Below are positions 17,044 to 29,825 of a DNA stretch of 58,512 nt, one piece after another (positions within the stretch are counted from its first letter, which is position 1; each line of letters begins with the position of its first letter). The position numbers and the translations under genes are program-made. The notes under the pieces are model-generated. The model was not told the DNA's origin and did no database searches. It saw only the letters and a program-made list of their open reading frames with translations. The DNA comes from Deltaproteobacteria bacterium (GTDB taxonomy: Bacteria > Myxococcota_A > Polyangia > Polyangiales > JADJMO01): NCBI GenBank assembly GCA_025363655.1, contig JANYDK010000009.1, positions 1 through 58,512 on the forward strand, written 5' to 3'.

Positions 17044-18384
17044 ATGGCTTCGAGTCGATCTCCGCGCCCAAGCTTCCTCGGCGCCCCCGTGCGTGTCGCC
17101 CTCGCGTTGGCCGTTGGACTCATTCCGGCCCTCGTGTTCGGGCCGGTCGCCCACGCGCAGAAAGATCTCGGCACCGACGGGACGATCAAGAACGGCGGCG
17201 AGTCCACTGTCAAGGATCCGGGCACCACCGGCACCAAAGACCTGAGCACGACGGGCACCTCGCTCGAGACGGCGCCGAAGCCGACCTTCACCGCGCCGAA
17301 GCCGTCGACGAGCGCGAGCGCCAGCGATTCGTCGAGCGCCGCACCCGAGACGAGCGCGTCGGCAGCTCCGTCGACGTCCGCTTCGTCGTCGGGCCCGAAG
17401 GCCTTCGTCCACAAGAAGCTCAAGCTCGAGGTCGGCGACTTCGCAATTTCTGTAGGTTTTCCTGGTGATTGGCCGCTGCTGGCAGACGACGATCTCCCCG
17501 AGATCGACACCACGCCGCCCGAGGGTGGCGCGCCGATCACCGTCGTCTTGAAGAAGGGTTGGGGCTTCCACAAGCCGAACGCCAAGCCGCCGCACGTCGC
17601 CGAGCTGGTCGTCGCCTGCGCCAAGACGAGCGCCGAAGGCTGGGGCGACAACATTCGCGATGCCGCGTTCTCGTCGATGCTCGATCAGGTCGAGAAGGCG
17701 GTCGGCGAATACACCTCGCTCAAGCAAATCGATCCCGATCCCGTCCGCGTCGAGGACAACCGCATCGTCGAGCCGTTCCACGCCGAGGCGCAGTTCTCGG
17801 CCGATGGCAACGGCAAGACCGAGGTCGCGGCCGCGGGCAGCGAGCCGAAGAAGAAGCCGGGCGACATCGTCAAGGTGCAGGGCCTCTCGTTCTTCGGCTT
17901 CAAGGACGAGTCGAGCGGCGCCCCGACTCTCCTCGCGTGCACCATCACCTGCGCGCACCTCCCGCCCGAAGGGGAAAAAGGCGTCTGCGGCGACGTCGTG
18001 CAGGCGCTCGAGATCACCGGGACGTTCTCCGCGCCGCCCAAGCGCTCGTGGCTCGCCGAGCTCGTCTTCGCCTTCAAGCGCGACAAGACGACGGGCTACC
18101 TCGTGCTCATCGGCATCGTCTTCGGCTTGATCCTCATCGGCGTCTTGATCGCGCTCTTGGTACGGAAAAAGAAGCCCTCCGCGAGCCCGACCGGAACGCA
18201 CGACGCGGTCGAAGACGAAGAAGTCGGCTTCCAGGCCGGCTACGAAGCGGGCCTCGCCGCCGCACGCAAGAGCTCGGGACCTCCCGGCCAACCGACGACG
18301 GCAGGTGGCGCCTCGTCGATCGAAGCCGCCAGTGCGCCGCCCGCGGCCGGCTACGTCGATCCCAAGGCCCTGCCGCCCACCTGA
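17044..18384 (+). CDS. Exported single-pass membrane protein with Thr/Ser-rich tether
   Basis: 446 residues. Signal peptide (VALALAVGLIPALVFGPVAHA), a Ser/Thr/Ala/Pro-rich tether over about 40-115 with repeated TGT and SAS units, a folded periplasmic domain at about 120-340 with three Cys in CTITC and GVCGD, and a transmembrane segment at about 350-372 (YLVLIGIVFGLILIGVLIALLV). A cytoplasmic tail follows (VEDEEVGFQAGYEAGLAAA). The topology places the folded domain outside and a short tail inside. No family recognised. It stands downstream of the inverted-repeat region and 43 bp upstream of the porin gene. Confidence 0.75.
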   Translation: MASSRSPRPSFLGAPVRVALALAVGLIPALVFGPVAHAQKDLGTDGTIKNGGESTVKDPGTTGTKDLSTTGTSLETAPKPTFTAPKPSTSASASDSSSAAPETSASAAPSTSASSSGPKAFVHKKLKLEVGDFAISVGFPGDWPLLADDDLPEIDTTPPEGGAPITVVLKKGWGFHKPNAKPPHVAELVVACAKTSAEGWGDNIRDAAFSSMLDQVEKAVGEYTSLKQIDPDPVRVEDNRIVEPFHAEAQFSADGNGKTEVAAAGSEPKKKPGDIVKVQGLSFFGFKDESSGAPTLLACTITCAHLPPEGEKGVCGDVVQALEITGTFSAPPKRSWLAELVFAFKRDKTTGYLVLIGIVFGLILIGVLIALLVRKKKPSASPTGTHDAVEDEEVGFQAGYEAGLAAARKSSGPPGQPTTAGGASSIEAASAPPAAGYVDPKALPPT

Positions 18385-18427
18385 GTCGCTCGTCAAATCG
18401 CGGGGCGTCCTCTATCGTCACGCCAGA

Positions 18428-20149
18428 ATGCGACGCTTCGCCTCGACCGTCTTCACCACCGCCTTCGTCGTCCCCGGCCTCCTCGCCATCACGCTCGCTA
18501 CGACGAGTGCCCGCGCCGACGACGACGTCGTTCCGGGCGAGCACGCGTCGCCGCCGCCGTCCCCGAAGGACGTGCCGCCGCCCGCTGAAGGAGCCGATCC
18601 GACGGCCATTCCTCCGCAGGAGGGTACCGACAGCAGCAACATGGGCTGCGATCACTGCGGCAAGGGCGGCGAGGGCGGCGAGGGGAAAGACGACTGCGAC
18701 GGCGACGGGTGCGATCGCGAGGCGCACGGTGACGGCATGCACGGCGTGCACGACGGCAAACACGGCATGCACGACGGTGAGTCGGGCGTGGTCAGCGGCT
18801 ACGCCGGCAACTTCTACCTACGCGATGCCAAGGACCGCTTCCTCCTGATGCCGGCGGGTCGCATGCAGATCGACAGCTACGGCTACCTCGGGCCAGGCGT
18901 CGAAGATTTCCAGCGTGCCAACGGCACCGGTCTCAAGGGCAATGTGCAGCTCAAGCGACTGCGCCTCGAGCTCGCCGGACGCATCATGAAGCACTTCTAT
19001 TTCTGGATCGGCGCCGAGTTCGGCGGCGGACAACCGCTCGACGACAACCAGAAGCCGACGGCCATCGCCAACGCTGCCGACGCGTTCCTCGGCTACGAAG
19101 CGTGTCCTTGGCTCCGGGTGCAGGTAGGGCAGTTCGATCTCCCGTTCACGATGGAGAACGTCACCAGCGACAAGTGGCTGACGTTCATGGAGCGCTCGCT
19201 CACGGTGCGCGCGGTCGGCGCCCCCTACAACAAAGACCTCGGCATCATGATCCGCGGCGAGGCGCCGAGCGGCTTCGTCAACTACGCCATCGCGGCGGTC
19301 GGCGGCGACGGGCAGAACCGCCCCTCGGTCGACAACCGCATCGACGTCGCCGGGCGCCTCTTCGTTCGTCCGCTCGCGGGCACGAAGGGCGATTTCGCGC
19401 ACGTGCACCTCGGCCTCTCCGGTCGCTGGGGGCGTCGCGATCCGACGTACGTGCGCTACGACGCGCAAGGTCTCTCGACGCCAGGCGGCTATTCGTTCTG
19501 GTCGCCGACCTACAGCGACGGCAACGCGGCCAAGCTCGGCGTCACGCACGTCATCCCCAGCCACGATCAACGCGCGGCCGCCTTCGAGCTCTACGCGCCG
19601 ATCGGTCGCTTCGAATTCGCCGCCGAGGCGGTGCTCATCCACGAAGAGCGTCGCGAATCGTACGGCAACACGCTCGCGGCCATCGAGCGGGCAGGCACGC
19701 TCACCGGCACCTCCTGGTACGTGCAGCTCTCGTTCTGGCCCTTCGGTGAACCGCGCGTGCAGGGAGAGCTCGGAAAATACCCCGATCCGAAGCTGGCGCC
19801 AGGACCCGTGAAGGCGAAGAGCGGTCTCCAACTCTCGGCGCGCTACGAGCAGGTGCGGCTCGAATACGACTCGGTCGCGCGCTCCTTCGACGGCGACACG
19901 CTCCGGCCCGGCGTGCACATGGGTGGCCTCGACGCGAAGACGACCTCGATCAAGGTCGATGCGGTGCAACTCGGCGCCACGTATTGGGCGACCAAGCACG
20001 TGCGGCTGACGGCGATGTGGAGCATGTACGGCTTCCCTGGCGGCGTCGAAGAGAACCAAGCGCTGGCACCGGGAGCCAAGGGCACGTCGAAAGATCCCGA
20101 CGCGCGCGTGCTTCACGAGATCAGCGCGCGCTTCGCCGTCGCGCTCTGA
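18428..20149 (+). CDS. OprO/OprP-like porin with His/Cys/Asp-rich N-terminal segment
   Basis: 573 residues. Signal peptide ending TTSARADDD, a Pro-rich stretch, then a segment at about 75-120 unusually rich in Cys, His, Asp and Gly (CDHCGKGG, DCDGDGCDREAHGD, MHGVHDGKHGMHDG), then a phosphate-selective-porin type barrel (RMQIDSYGYLG, LKRLRLELAGRI, FYFWIGAEFGGG, DAFLGYEACPWLRVQVGQFDLPF). The barrel should sit in the outer membrane and pass anions; substrate is unproven. The N-terminal segment could bind metal ions. ATG 18428 is chosen because the signal peptide starts there; the open frame upstream overlaps the previous gene. Confidence 0.82.
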   Translation: MRRFASTVFTTAFVVPGLLAITLATTSARADDDVVPGEHASPPPSPKDVPPPAEGADPTAIPPQEGTDSSNMGCDHCGKGGEGGEGKDDCDGDGCDREAHGDGMHGVHDGKHGMHDGESGVVSGYAGNFYLRDAKDRFLLMPAGRMQIDSYGYLGPGVEDFQRANGTGLKGNVQLKRLRLELAGRIMKHFYFWIGAEFGGGQPLDDNQKPTAIANAADAFLGYEACPWLRVQVGQFDLPFTMENVTSDKWLTFMERSLTVRAVGAPYNKDLGIMIRGEAPSGFVNYAIAAVGGDGQNRPSVDNRIDVAGRLFVRPLAGTKGDFAHVHLGLSGRWGRRDPTYVRYDAQGLSTPGGYSFWSPTYSDGNAAKLGVTHVIPSHDQRAAAFELYAPIGRFEFAAEAVLIHEERRESYGNTLAAIERAGTLTGTSWYVQLSFWPFGEPRVQGELGKYPDPKLAPGPVKAKSGLQLSARYEQVRLEYDSVARSFDGDTLRPGVHMGGLDAKTTSIKVDAVQLGATYWATKHVRLTAMWSMYGFPGGVEENQALAPGAKGTSKDPDARVLHEISARFAVAL

Positions 20150-20181
20150 GCCCCGCGCAAGACGAGCGCAGTCGAGGGTCG

Positions 20182-21793
20182 ATGCATCCCGGAACACGTT
20201 TCGCCGATCGATTCACCATCGAGCGGCACGTCACCTCGGGGGGCATGGCGGCGGTCTACCGCGCGCTCGATGGCTACGAAGGTTCTCCGGTCGCGCTCAA
20301 GGTCCTCCTCGATCGTGGCGAGAGTCGCGGTGAAGAAGACGAGCTCGACGATCGTCAACGCTTCGAGCGTGAGGCGCGCGCGCTCGCCGATCTGCGCCTT
20401 CCGGGCATCGTTCGCTACGTCGATCACGGCTCGACGGGCGAGGGTGAGCTCTGGCTGGCGTTGGAGTGGCTCGAGGGTGAAGATCTCGGTCGTCGTCTCG
20501 CGCGGGAGCCGCTTTCTCCGCTCGAAGCGGTGCGGCTCGTCCACGACGTCGCGCACACGATCGCGCCGGCGCATGCGCGGGGCGTCATCCACCGCGATCT
20601 GAAGCCGAGCAACCTCTTCCTCCGTGACGGCGAGCTCGCCAAGGTCTGCGTCCTCGACTTCGGCGTCGCGCGGCTCTCGGCCGAGGCACGCTTCGCCACC
20701 CGCTCGGGCGCGCTCATCGGCACGCCGGGCTACATGGCGCCTGAGCAAGCGCGTGGCGATCGCACCATCGATGCCAGCGCCGACGTCTTCGCGCTCGGGT
20801 GCGTGCTCTTCGAGTGCCTCACGGGACGCGCGGCCTTTCGCGGCGAGCACGTGATGGCGGTGTTGGCGAAGATCCTCCTCGAGGAGTCTCCCCGCCTGCG
20901 CGAGCACCGCAGCGATCTTCCAGAAGCGCTCGATCGCGTGCTCTCGGCGATGCTGGCGAAGGATCCGGTGATGCGGCCGCGCGACGGCGCCGAGGTCGCC
21001 TTCGCGCTCGCCGAGCTCCTCGAATCAGGCACGATTTCCGCTGGATCGTTGCCACCCTTCGACAGCGCCCCGCGGCCCTCGATCACCGCCGGCGAGCTGA
21101 GCATCGTCAGCGTCGTCGTGGCTGGCGAGGCTCATGGGGAGGGGAGTCAGCTCGCGCCGACGCTGAGCGCAGACAACGTTTCGGCGCGCGCCGAGCGATT
21201 GCGTGAGGCCGTGGCTCCCTTCGGTGCGCGCCTCGAGGTGCTCGCCGATGGCTCGTTCATCGCCTGTCTCGGTGAACGACTGACCAAAGGCGCGGCCACA
21301 GCGACCGATCGCGCAGCGCAGGCGGCGCGTTGTGCGCTGACGATGCGCGAACAGCTGCGCTTCGCGCCGATGGTGCTGGTGACGGGTCGCGCGGCGATCG
21401 CCGGTCGGCTGCCTGTCGGCGACGTCATCGATCGCGCCGCGCGCTCGCTTCGTGCGCTCCTCCTCGAGGGCGCCGAACCCGCGCCAGTGCCCGTCGAGGA
21501 GCCGCCGGTCTCGAGCACCAAGCAACGCCGCCGGCCGATCGCCATCGACGACGTCACCGCGGGGCTCCTCGACGTCCGCTTCGACGTCGGTGGTGCGCGC
21601 GACGCACGTGACTCGAGTGATGCCGGCCTCGAGCTGCGTGGCGAGCGCGAAGTCGTCGATCGCACCCGCACCGTCCTCGGACGCGTCACCCCCTTCATCG
21701 GTCGAGAGCGTGAGCTGGCGCTCCTCGAAGCCACCTTCCAAGAGTGCGTCGATGAGCCGATCGCGCACGCGGTCGTCGTCACGGCGCCGGCCG

Positions 21794-21795
<2 letters not shown>
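20182..21795 (+). pseudogene. Ser/Thr kinase-AAA-TPR regulator, N-terminal part before the frameshift
   Basis: First ~538 residues of a multidomain regulator. Kinase domain at about 7-280 with VALK (Lys40), HRDLKPSN at 137-144, DFG at 159-161 and GTPGYMAPEQ. Then a degenerate class III nucleotidyl-cyclase-like domain (LSIVSVVVAG, ADGSFIACLGERL, AAQAARCALTMREQL, VLVTGRAAIAGRLPVGDVIDRAAR), then the start of an AAA ATPase (TPFIGRERELALLEATF). One extra G in the GGG at 21793-21795 shifts the frame inside the Walker A motif: frame 1 reads TAPAG then Arg, and frame 2 continues GVGKS. Read on in frame 1, translation ends at 22374 in unrelated sequence. A sequencing error is equally possible. Confidence 0.85.
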
Positions 21796-24304
<2,509 letters not shown>

Positions 24305-24318
24305 GCCCTGGCAGCGAT

Positions 24319-24355
24319 CGAGAGCTCAAAAAATGTCGAAGGCGCCGAGCTCTCG
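24319..24355. terminator. Inverted repeat between convergent kinase and lon genes
   Basis: CGAGAGCTC at 24319-24327 pairs perfectly with GAGCTCTCG at 24347-24355 around a 19-base loop that starts with six A. It lies 15 bp after the kinase-AAA-TPR stop. No T-run follows on either strand, so a terminator role is only suggested by position. Confidence 0.3.
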
Positions 24356-24375
24356 CCCGACGCCTCCGAAGTCTT

Positions 24376-24414
24376 CTGTCTGTCTGTCTGTCGTCGTTCG
24401 TGTTCGTGTTCGTG
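24376..24414. repeat. Microsatellite pair (CTGT)n and (GTTCGT)n
   Basis: CTGT is repeated four times (24376-24392), and GTTCGT about three times (24396-24414), in the gap between the convergent kinase and lon stop codons. No coding role. Confidence 0.7.
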
Positions 24415-24421
24415 ACGCGCG

Positions 24422-26836
<2,415 letters not shown>

Positions 26837-26852
26837 TGTCCTTTTCGCTCCT

Positions 26853-26866
26853 CGGGCTTCGGCCCG
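26853..26866 (-). promoter_or_regulatory. Leader hairpin just upstream of the lon start
   Basis: On the lon strand CGGGC-CGAA-GCCCG forms a 5-bp stem with a four-base loop, 16 bases upstream of the ATG and directly 5' of the GAGGAG candidate ribosome site. It could influence access to that site. Confidence 0.35.
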
Positions 26867-26879
26867 CCTCTCCAGCTCT

Positions 26880-26909
26880 GATGCAAGATAGGCAGGATTC
26901 CATTTCAAG
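26880..26909 (-). promoter_or_regulatory. Candidate lon promoter, heat-shock-like -35
   Basis: On the minus strand CTTGAAA (26909-26903) matches the usual -35 of heat-shock sigma promoters and is close to TTGACA. A TGCATC hexamer follows 17 bases later. The -10 match is poor, so sigma-factor assignment is uncertain. Confidence 0.35.
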
Positions 26910-26988
26910 CACTACCCCCCGTATGCATTTTTCTCACCGCGTCATGCGTTCGAGGGGCTCCGCGGCGGAGCATAACTACAGAAATCGG

Positions 26989-27927
26989 CTATTTTCCGCA
27001 TACCGCGCGGATCTTGGGGCTCGTCGTCTCGGGCTCGAGGTGGGGGACCTGCACGTTGTCGAGGTAGAGCTTGCAGGCGTCGGCCGCCGCGCCGGGGGCT
27101 TCGAGCGCGACGTAAGCGACCGTCAGGCGCTTGCCGAGCTTCGCCAATTGGCTGCGAGTGGCGTCCCCCGTACCTCGCAGCCGCTCGCCGAGCGCGACGG
27201 CCTCGATGTAGCGACCCTCGGTCACGAGGCGGTGCAGCTCGGGGAGCTGCTCTTCGACGAGCCGCTGGCGATCACGCGCCCCTGACGACGTCGCCGCGAG
27301 GTCGTGCTGCACCTGACTGCGCGCTTCGCGATCACCCTCGGCGGTGAGCTTCAGGTCCGTCAGCGGCACGAGCACGACGTCCCCGCGCTTGATGTCGTTG
27401 TGCTTGAGGTCGTTGAAAATGACCAGCTGCCAGGCGAGCATCTTGTCGCCGAAGTAGCGCTGCGAGAGATCGAAGATAGTCTCGTCGGCCGCCGCAAAGT
27501 GCCGCAAAACATAGGGAATCACGATCTCGCTGCCCGCGTCCGGGAGAATCCATGGGTGTGATCCGTTGGCCTCCGAGAGGACGCGCGAGTGGTTCGGATC
27601 GCCGAAGTATTTGTCGGCGAGCGCGTTCCAGGTGTCACCGAGCGCGGTGCGGGCGTGGCCGACGGCGGGGATTTCCAGGCGCATGCCCGGCGAGATGACG
27701 CTGCCACCTTGGGCATCGAGCGCGTTGGCGCCGACGAGGATGTGCTCGTAGTCGGCGCGTCCGTAGAACGTGCTCGCGATCGAGGCGAGGCTCTCGCCCT
27801 TGCGGACGACGTGCGTGAAGCCGGCCGAGGGCTTGGCGGTGAGCGTCGCGCCGGCGACGACGAGCGCGAGGACGGCCACGAAGGGAAACCTCCTGAAGCT
27901 CTTCGAGTTCTTCGGGCTCTTCATCAT
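26989..27927 (-). CDS. Secreted triple-LysM protein
   Basis: 312 residues. N-terminal hydrophobic signal (FPFVAVLALVVAGATL), then three LysM-like modules: HVVRKGESLASIASTFYGR, TALGDTWNALADKYFGD and AAADETIFDLSQRYFGDKM, each ending in a VIP/EIP/VPL element. LysM binds peptidoglycan, so the protein should attach to the cell wall. A C-terminal helical region (EEQLPELHRLVTEGRYIEAV, TPR-like) could bind a partner. ATG 27927 overlaps the stop of the upstream PEGA kinase by four bases (ATGA), so it is probably co-translated with that kinase. An open frame continues upstream but runs inside the kinase gene. Confidence 0.83.
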   Translation of the reverse strand: MMKSPKNSKSFRRFPFVAVLALVVAGATLTAKPSAGFTHVVRKGESLASIASTFYGRADYEHILVGANALDAQGGSVISPGMRLEIPAVGHARTALGDTWNALADKYFGDPNHSRVLSEANGSHPWILPDAGSEIVIPYVLRHFAAADETIFDLSQRYFGDKMLAWQLVIFNDLKHNDIKRGDVVLVPLTDLKLTAEGDREARSQVQHDLAATSSGARDRQRLVEEQLPELHRLVTEGRYIEAVALGERLRGTGDATRSQLAKLGKRLTVAYVALEAPGAAADACKLYLDNVQVPHLEPETTSPKIRAVCGK

Positions 27928-29612
27928 GGGCCTCCTGATCCGGGTGCTCCTTGGAGCGAAGAGGGAACGCCGAAGGGGGACGAGTCCTTGCTCGAGGGCG
28001 CGGGAATCACCTTCGCGCTCGGTTCGCCGAGGAGAAACTCGTCCTCGGGTGCCTTCACCGGCACGGGCAGCACGACCTCGACCATCGTCGTCTCGCCCGC
28101 GCGGATGTCGACGAGCCGCCTTTCGGACGCGAGCGGATGGAGGAAATTGACCACGTGACGCCCAGGTCGGAGACGAATCGCGCGCGCGAAAGGCGTGGTG
28201 TCGATCTTCTGACCGTCGACGACGACCTCCGCCCAAGGGCGCACCATGACGCGGAGAAAACCGACCTCGCCGGCACCGACGTCACTCACCACCGAGCTCT
28301 GCCCCATCGTTCCGCCGCTTCCTTTGCGAATGCCACCGGCGCGCCATTGGATGACCGCGCCGCCCGCAGCCATCGCCACGAACGAGAGCGCGACCCCGAG
28401 CACGGTGGGGAAGAGGGGAACCGCCCGCACCCGCAACGGAGAGGTTCGTTGCGCGCGCCCTTCACCGTCGGCCGTGCGTGGTTCGTCTCGATCCGTGCGA
28501 TCCAAGCGATCCAAGTGATCCAAGTGACCGATGCGTTCGGTACGAAGCGTGCGGCGCTCGTCGAGGAGGCGCGCGCGAGAGAGGACCCGCGCATGGAGGG
28601 TCGAGGTCTCGGTCGAACGCCCCGGCGAGCGCTCTTCGAGGAACTGGGACAGCTCGTCGGCGATCTCTCGCGTCGAATCGTAACGATCGCCCGGCCTCTT
28701 CGAGAGGCAACGCAGCACGAGCCGCTCGAGCGGGCGCGGCACGGTGATCGAGAGCGAGCGGAAGGGTCGCGGTGGATCGCGCCGAACCCGCTGAATCGCC
28801 GGCCTGCCGTCATCGCCGTCGAAGGGTCGAACGCCCGTGAGCAGCTGGTAGAGGACGAGCCCGAGCGCGAACTGGTCGCTGCGATGATCGACGGTCTCGC
28901 CGAGGAGCTGCTCCGGCGACATGTACGCCGGCGTCCCGATGCCTTCTTCGTCCTGGGCGCCGCTGGAACCGCTCGAACTGCTGGTGCGGTCGGCGCTCGC
29001 GGCCTCCGCTTCCGGCCGACCTTCTTGCGCGATGCCGAAGTCGACGAGCTTGACGACGACCTGACGCGCACCCGCCTCGCGATCACCGTCGCCGCGCCCG
29101 TCGGCCGTGCGTTGACCGAGCAGCACGTTGCCGGGTTTGACGTCGCGATGAACGACGCCTTGTGCGTGCGCATAGGCGAGCGCCCGCGCGACATCGAGCG
29201 CGATCGCGGCGGCTTCATCGGCCTCGAGACGTCCGGTGGCGGTTGCGTTGGTCCCGTCGCCGAGCCGCTTCAACACCTCGGCGAGCGAGGCGCCGCGAAT
29301 GTGCTCGAGCACCATGTACGGCGCCTGCTCGCCGACGACGCCCGCGTCGTAGTCGTAGAGCTCGATCAAGTTCGGGTGATGGAGCGGCGCAAGGAGACGT
29401 GCTTCGCGCTCGAAGCGCCGGTGAAACACGCTGCCGGCGCCCGCGGTCGAACGCAGCACTTTGAGCACCACCACGCGTCCGGTGCCTGCGCTCTCGGCGC
29501 GATAGACGACCGTCAACGCTCCACCACCGAGCACGTCGAGCACGCGGTAGTGACCGATCTTCTTCGGTTGTTGATCGCGCTCACGCGCTTCCTCGTTCAC
29601 GCCGAGGACCAT
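27924..29612 (-). CDS. Ser/Thr protein kinase with C-terminal PEGA domain
   Basis: 562 residues. Kinase domain with glycine loop LGGGALTVVYRA (weaker than consensus), Lys51, HRDVKPGN at 155-162 and DFG at 191-193, then GTPAYMSPEQ. After the kinase comes a low-complexity region with LDHLDRLDRTD repeats, one transmembrane helix (LFPTVLGVALSFVAMAAGGAVIQW) and a PEGA domain (VMVRPWAEVVVDGQKIDTTPF, IRLRPGRHVVNF). PEGA domains are small extracytoplasmic beta domains found on bacterial surface proteins. The layout suggests a kinase in the cytoplasm with an external PEGA sensor. ATG 29612 gives the complete kinase fold. Overlaps the LysM gene by ATGA and is divergent from the metzincin gene. Confidence 0.85.
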   Translation of the reverse strand: MVLGVNEEARERDQQPKKIGHYRVLDVLGGGALTVVYRAESAGTGRVVVLKVLRSTAGAGSVFHRRFEREARLLAPLHHPNLIELYDYDAGVVGEQAPYMVLEHIRGASLAEVLKRLGDGTNATATGRLEADEAAAIALDVARALAYAHAQGVVHRDVKPGNVLLGQRTADGRGDGDREAGARQVVVKLVDFGIAQEGRPEAEAASADRTSSSSGSSGAQDEEGIGTPAYMSPEQLLGETVDHRSDQFALGLVLYQLLTGVRPFDGDDGRPAIQRVRRDPPRPFRSLSITVPRPLERLVLRCLSKRPGDRYDSTREIADELSQFLEERSPGRSTETSTLHARVLSRARLLDERRTLRTERIGHLDHLDRLDRTDRDEPRTADGEGRAQRTSPLRVRAVPLFPTVLGVALSFVAMAAGGAVIQWRAGGIRKGSGGTMGQSSVVSDVGAGEVGFLRVMVRPWAEVVVDGQKIDTTPFARAIRLRPGRHVVNFLHPLASERRLVDIRAGETTMVEVVLPVPVKAPEDEFLLGEPSAKVIPAPSSKDSSPFGVPSSLQGAPGSGGP

Positions 29613-29825
29613 ACTGCGACGAGCGTCGGAACGAAGTCGTCTGCCGCCGATCAGATGTCTCGAGGCACGTCCTATCGCTTTTTGGGACCCTCGCCCGACC
29701 GGCCGAATCGGAAAAATCCGGTAAATCGGGCCAGATCTTCGTGCATTGTCGGAATTGTTCGTGCGGGGCGTGTGCCGGTGCGGATTCCGAGGCGGACAGC
29801 TCGATCGGATCGCATTCTGTCTCCC

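Noticed and set aside
24305-24421. A gene in the gap between the kinase and lon
   Set aside because: Only microsatellites and an inverted repeat are present, with no start plus coding pattern.
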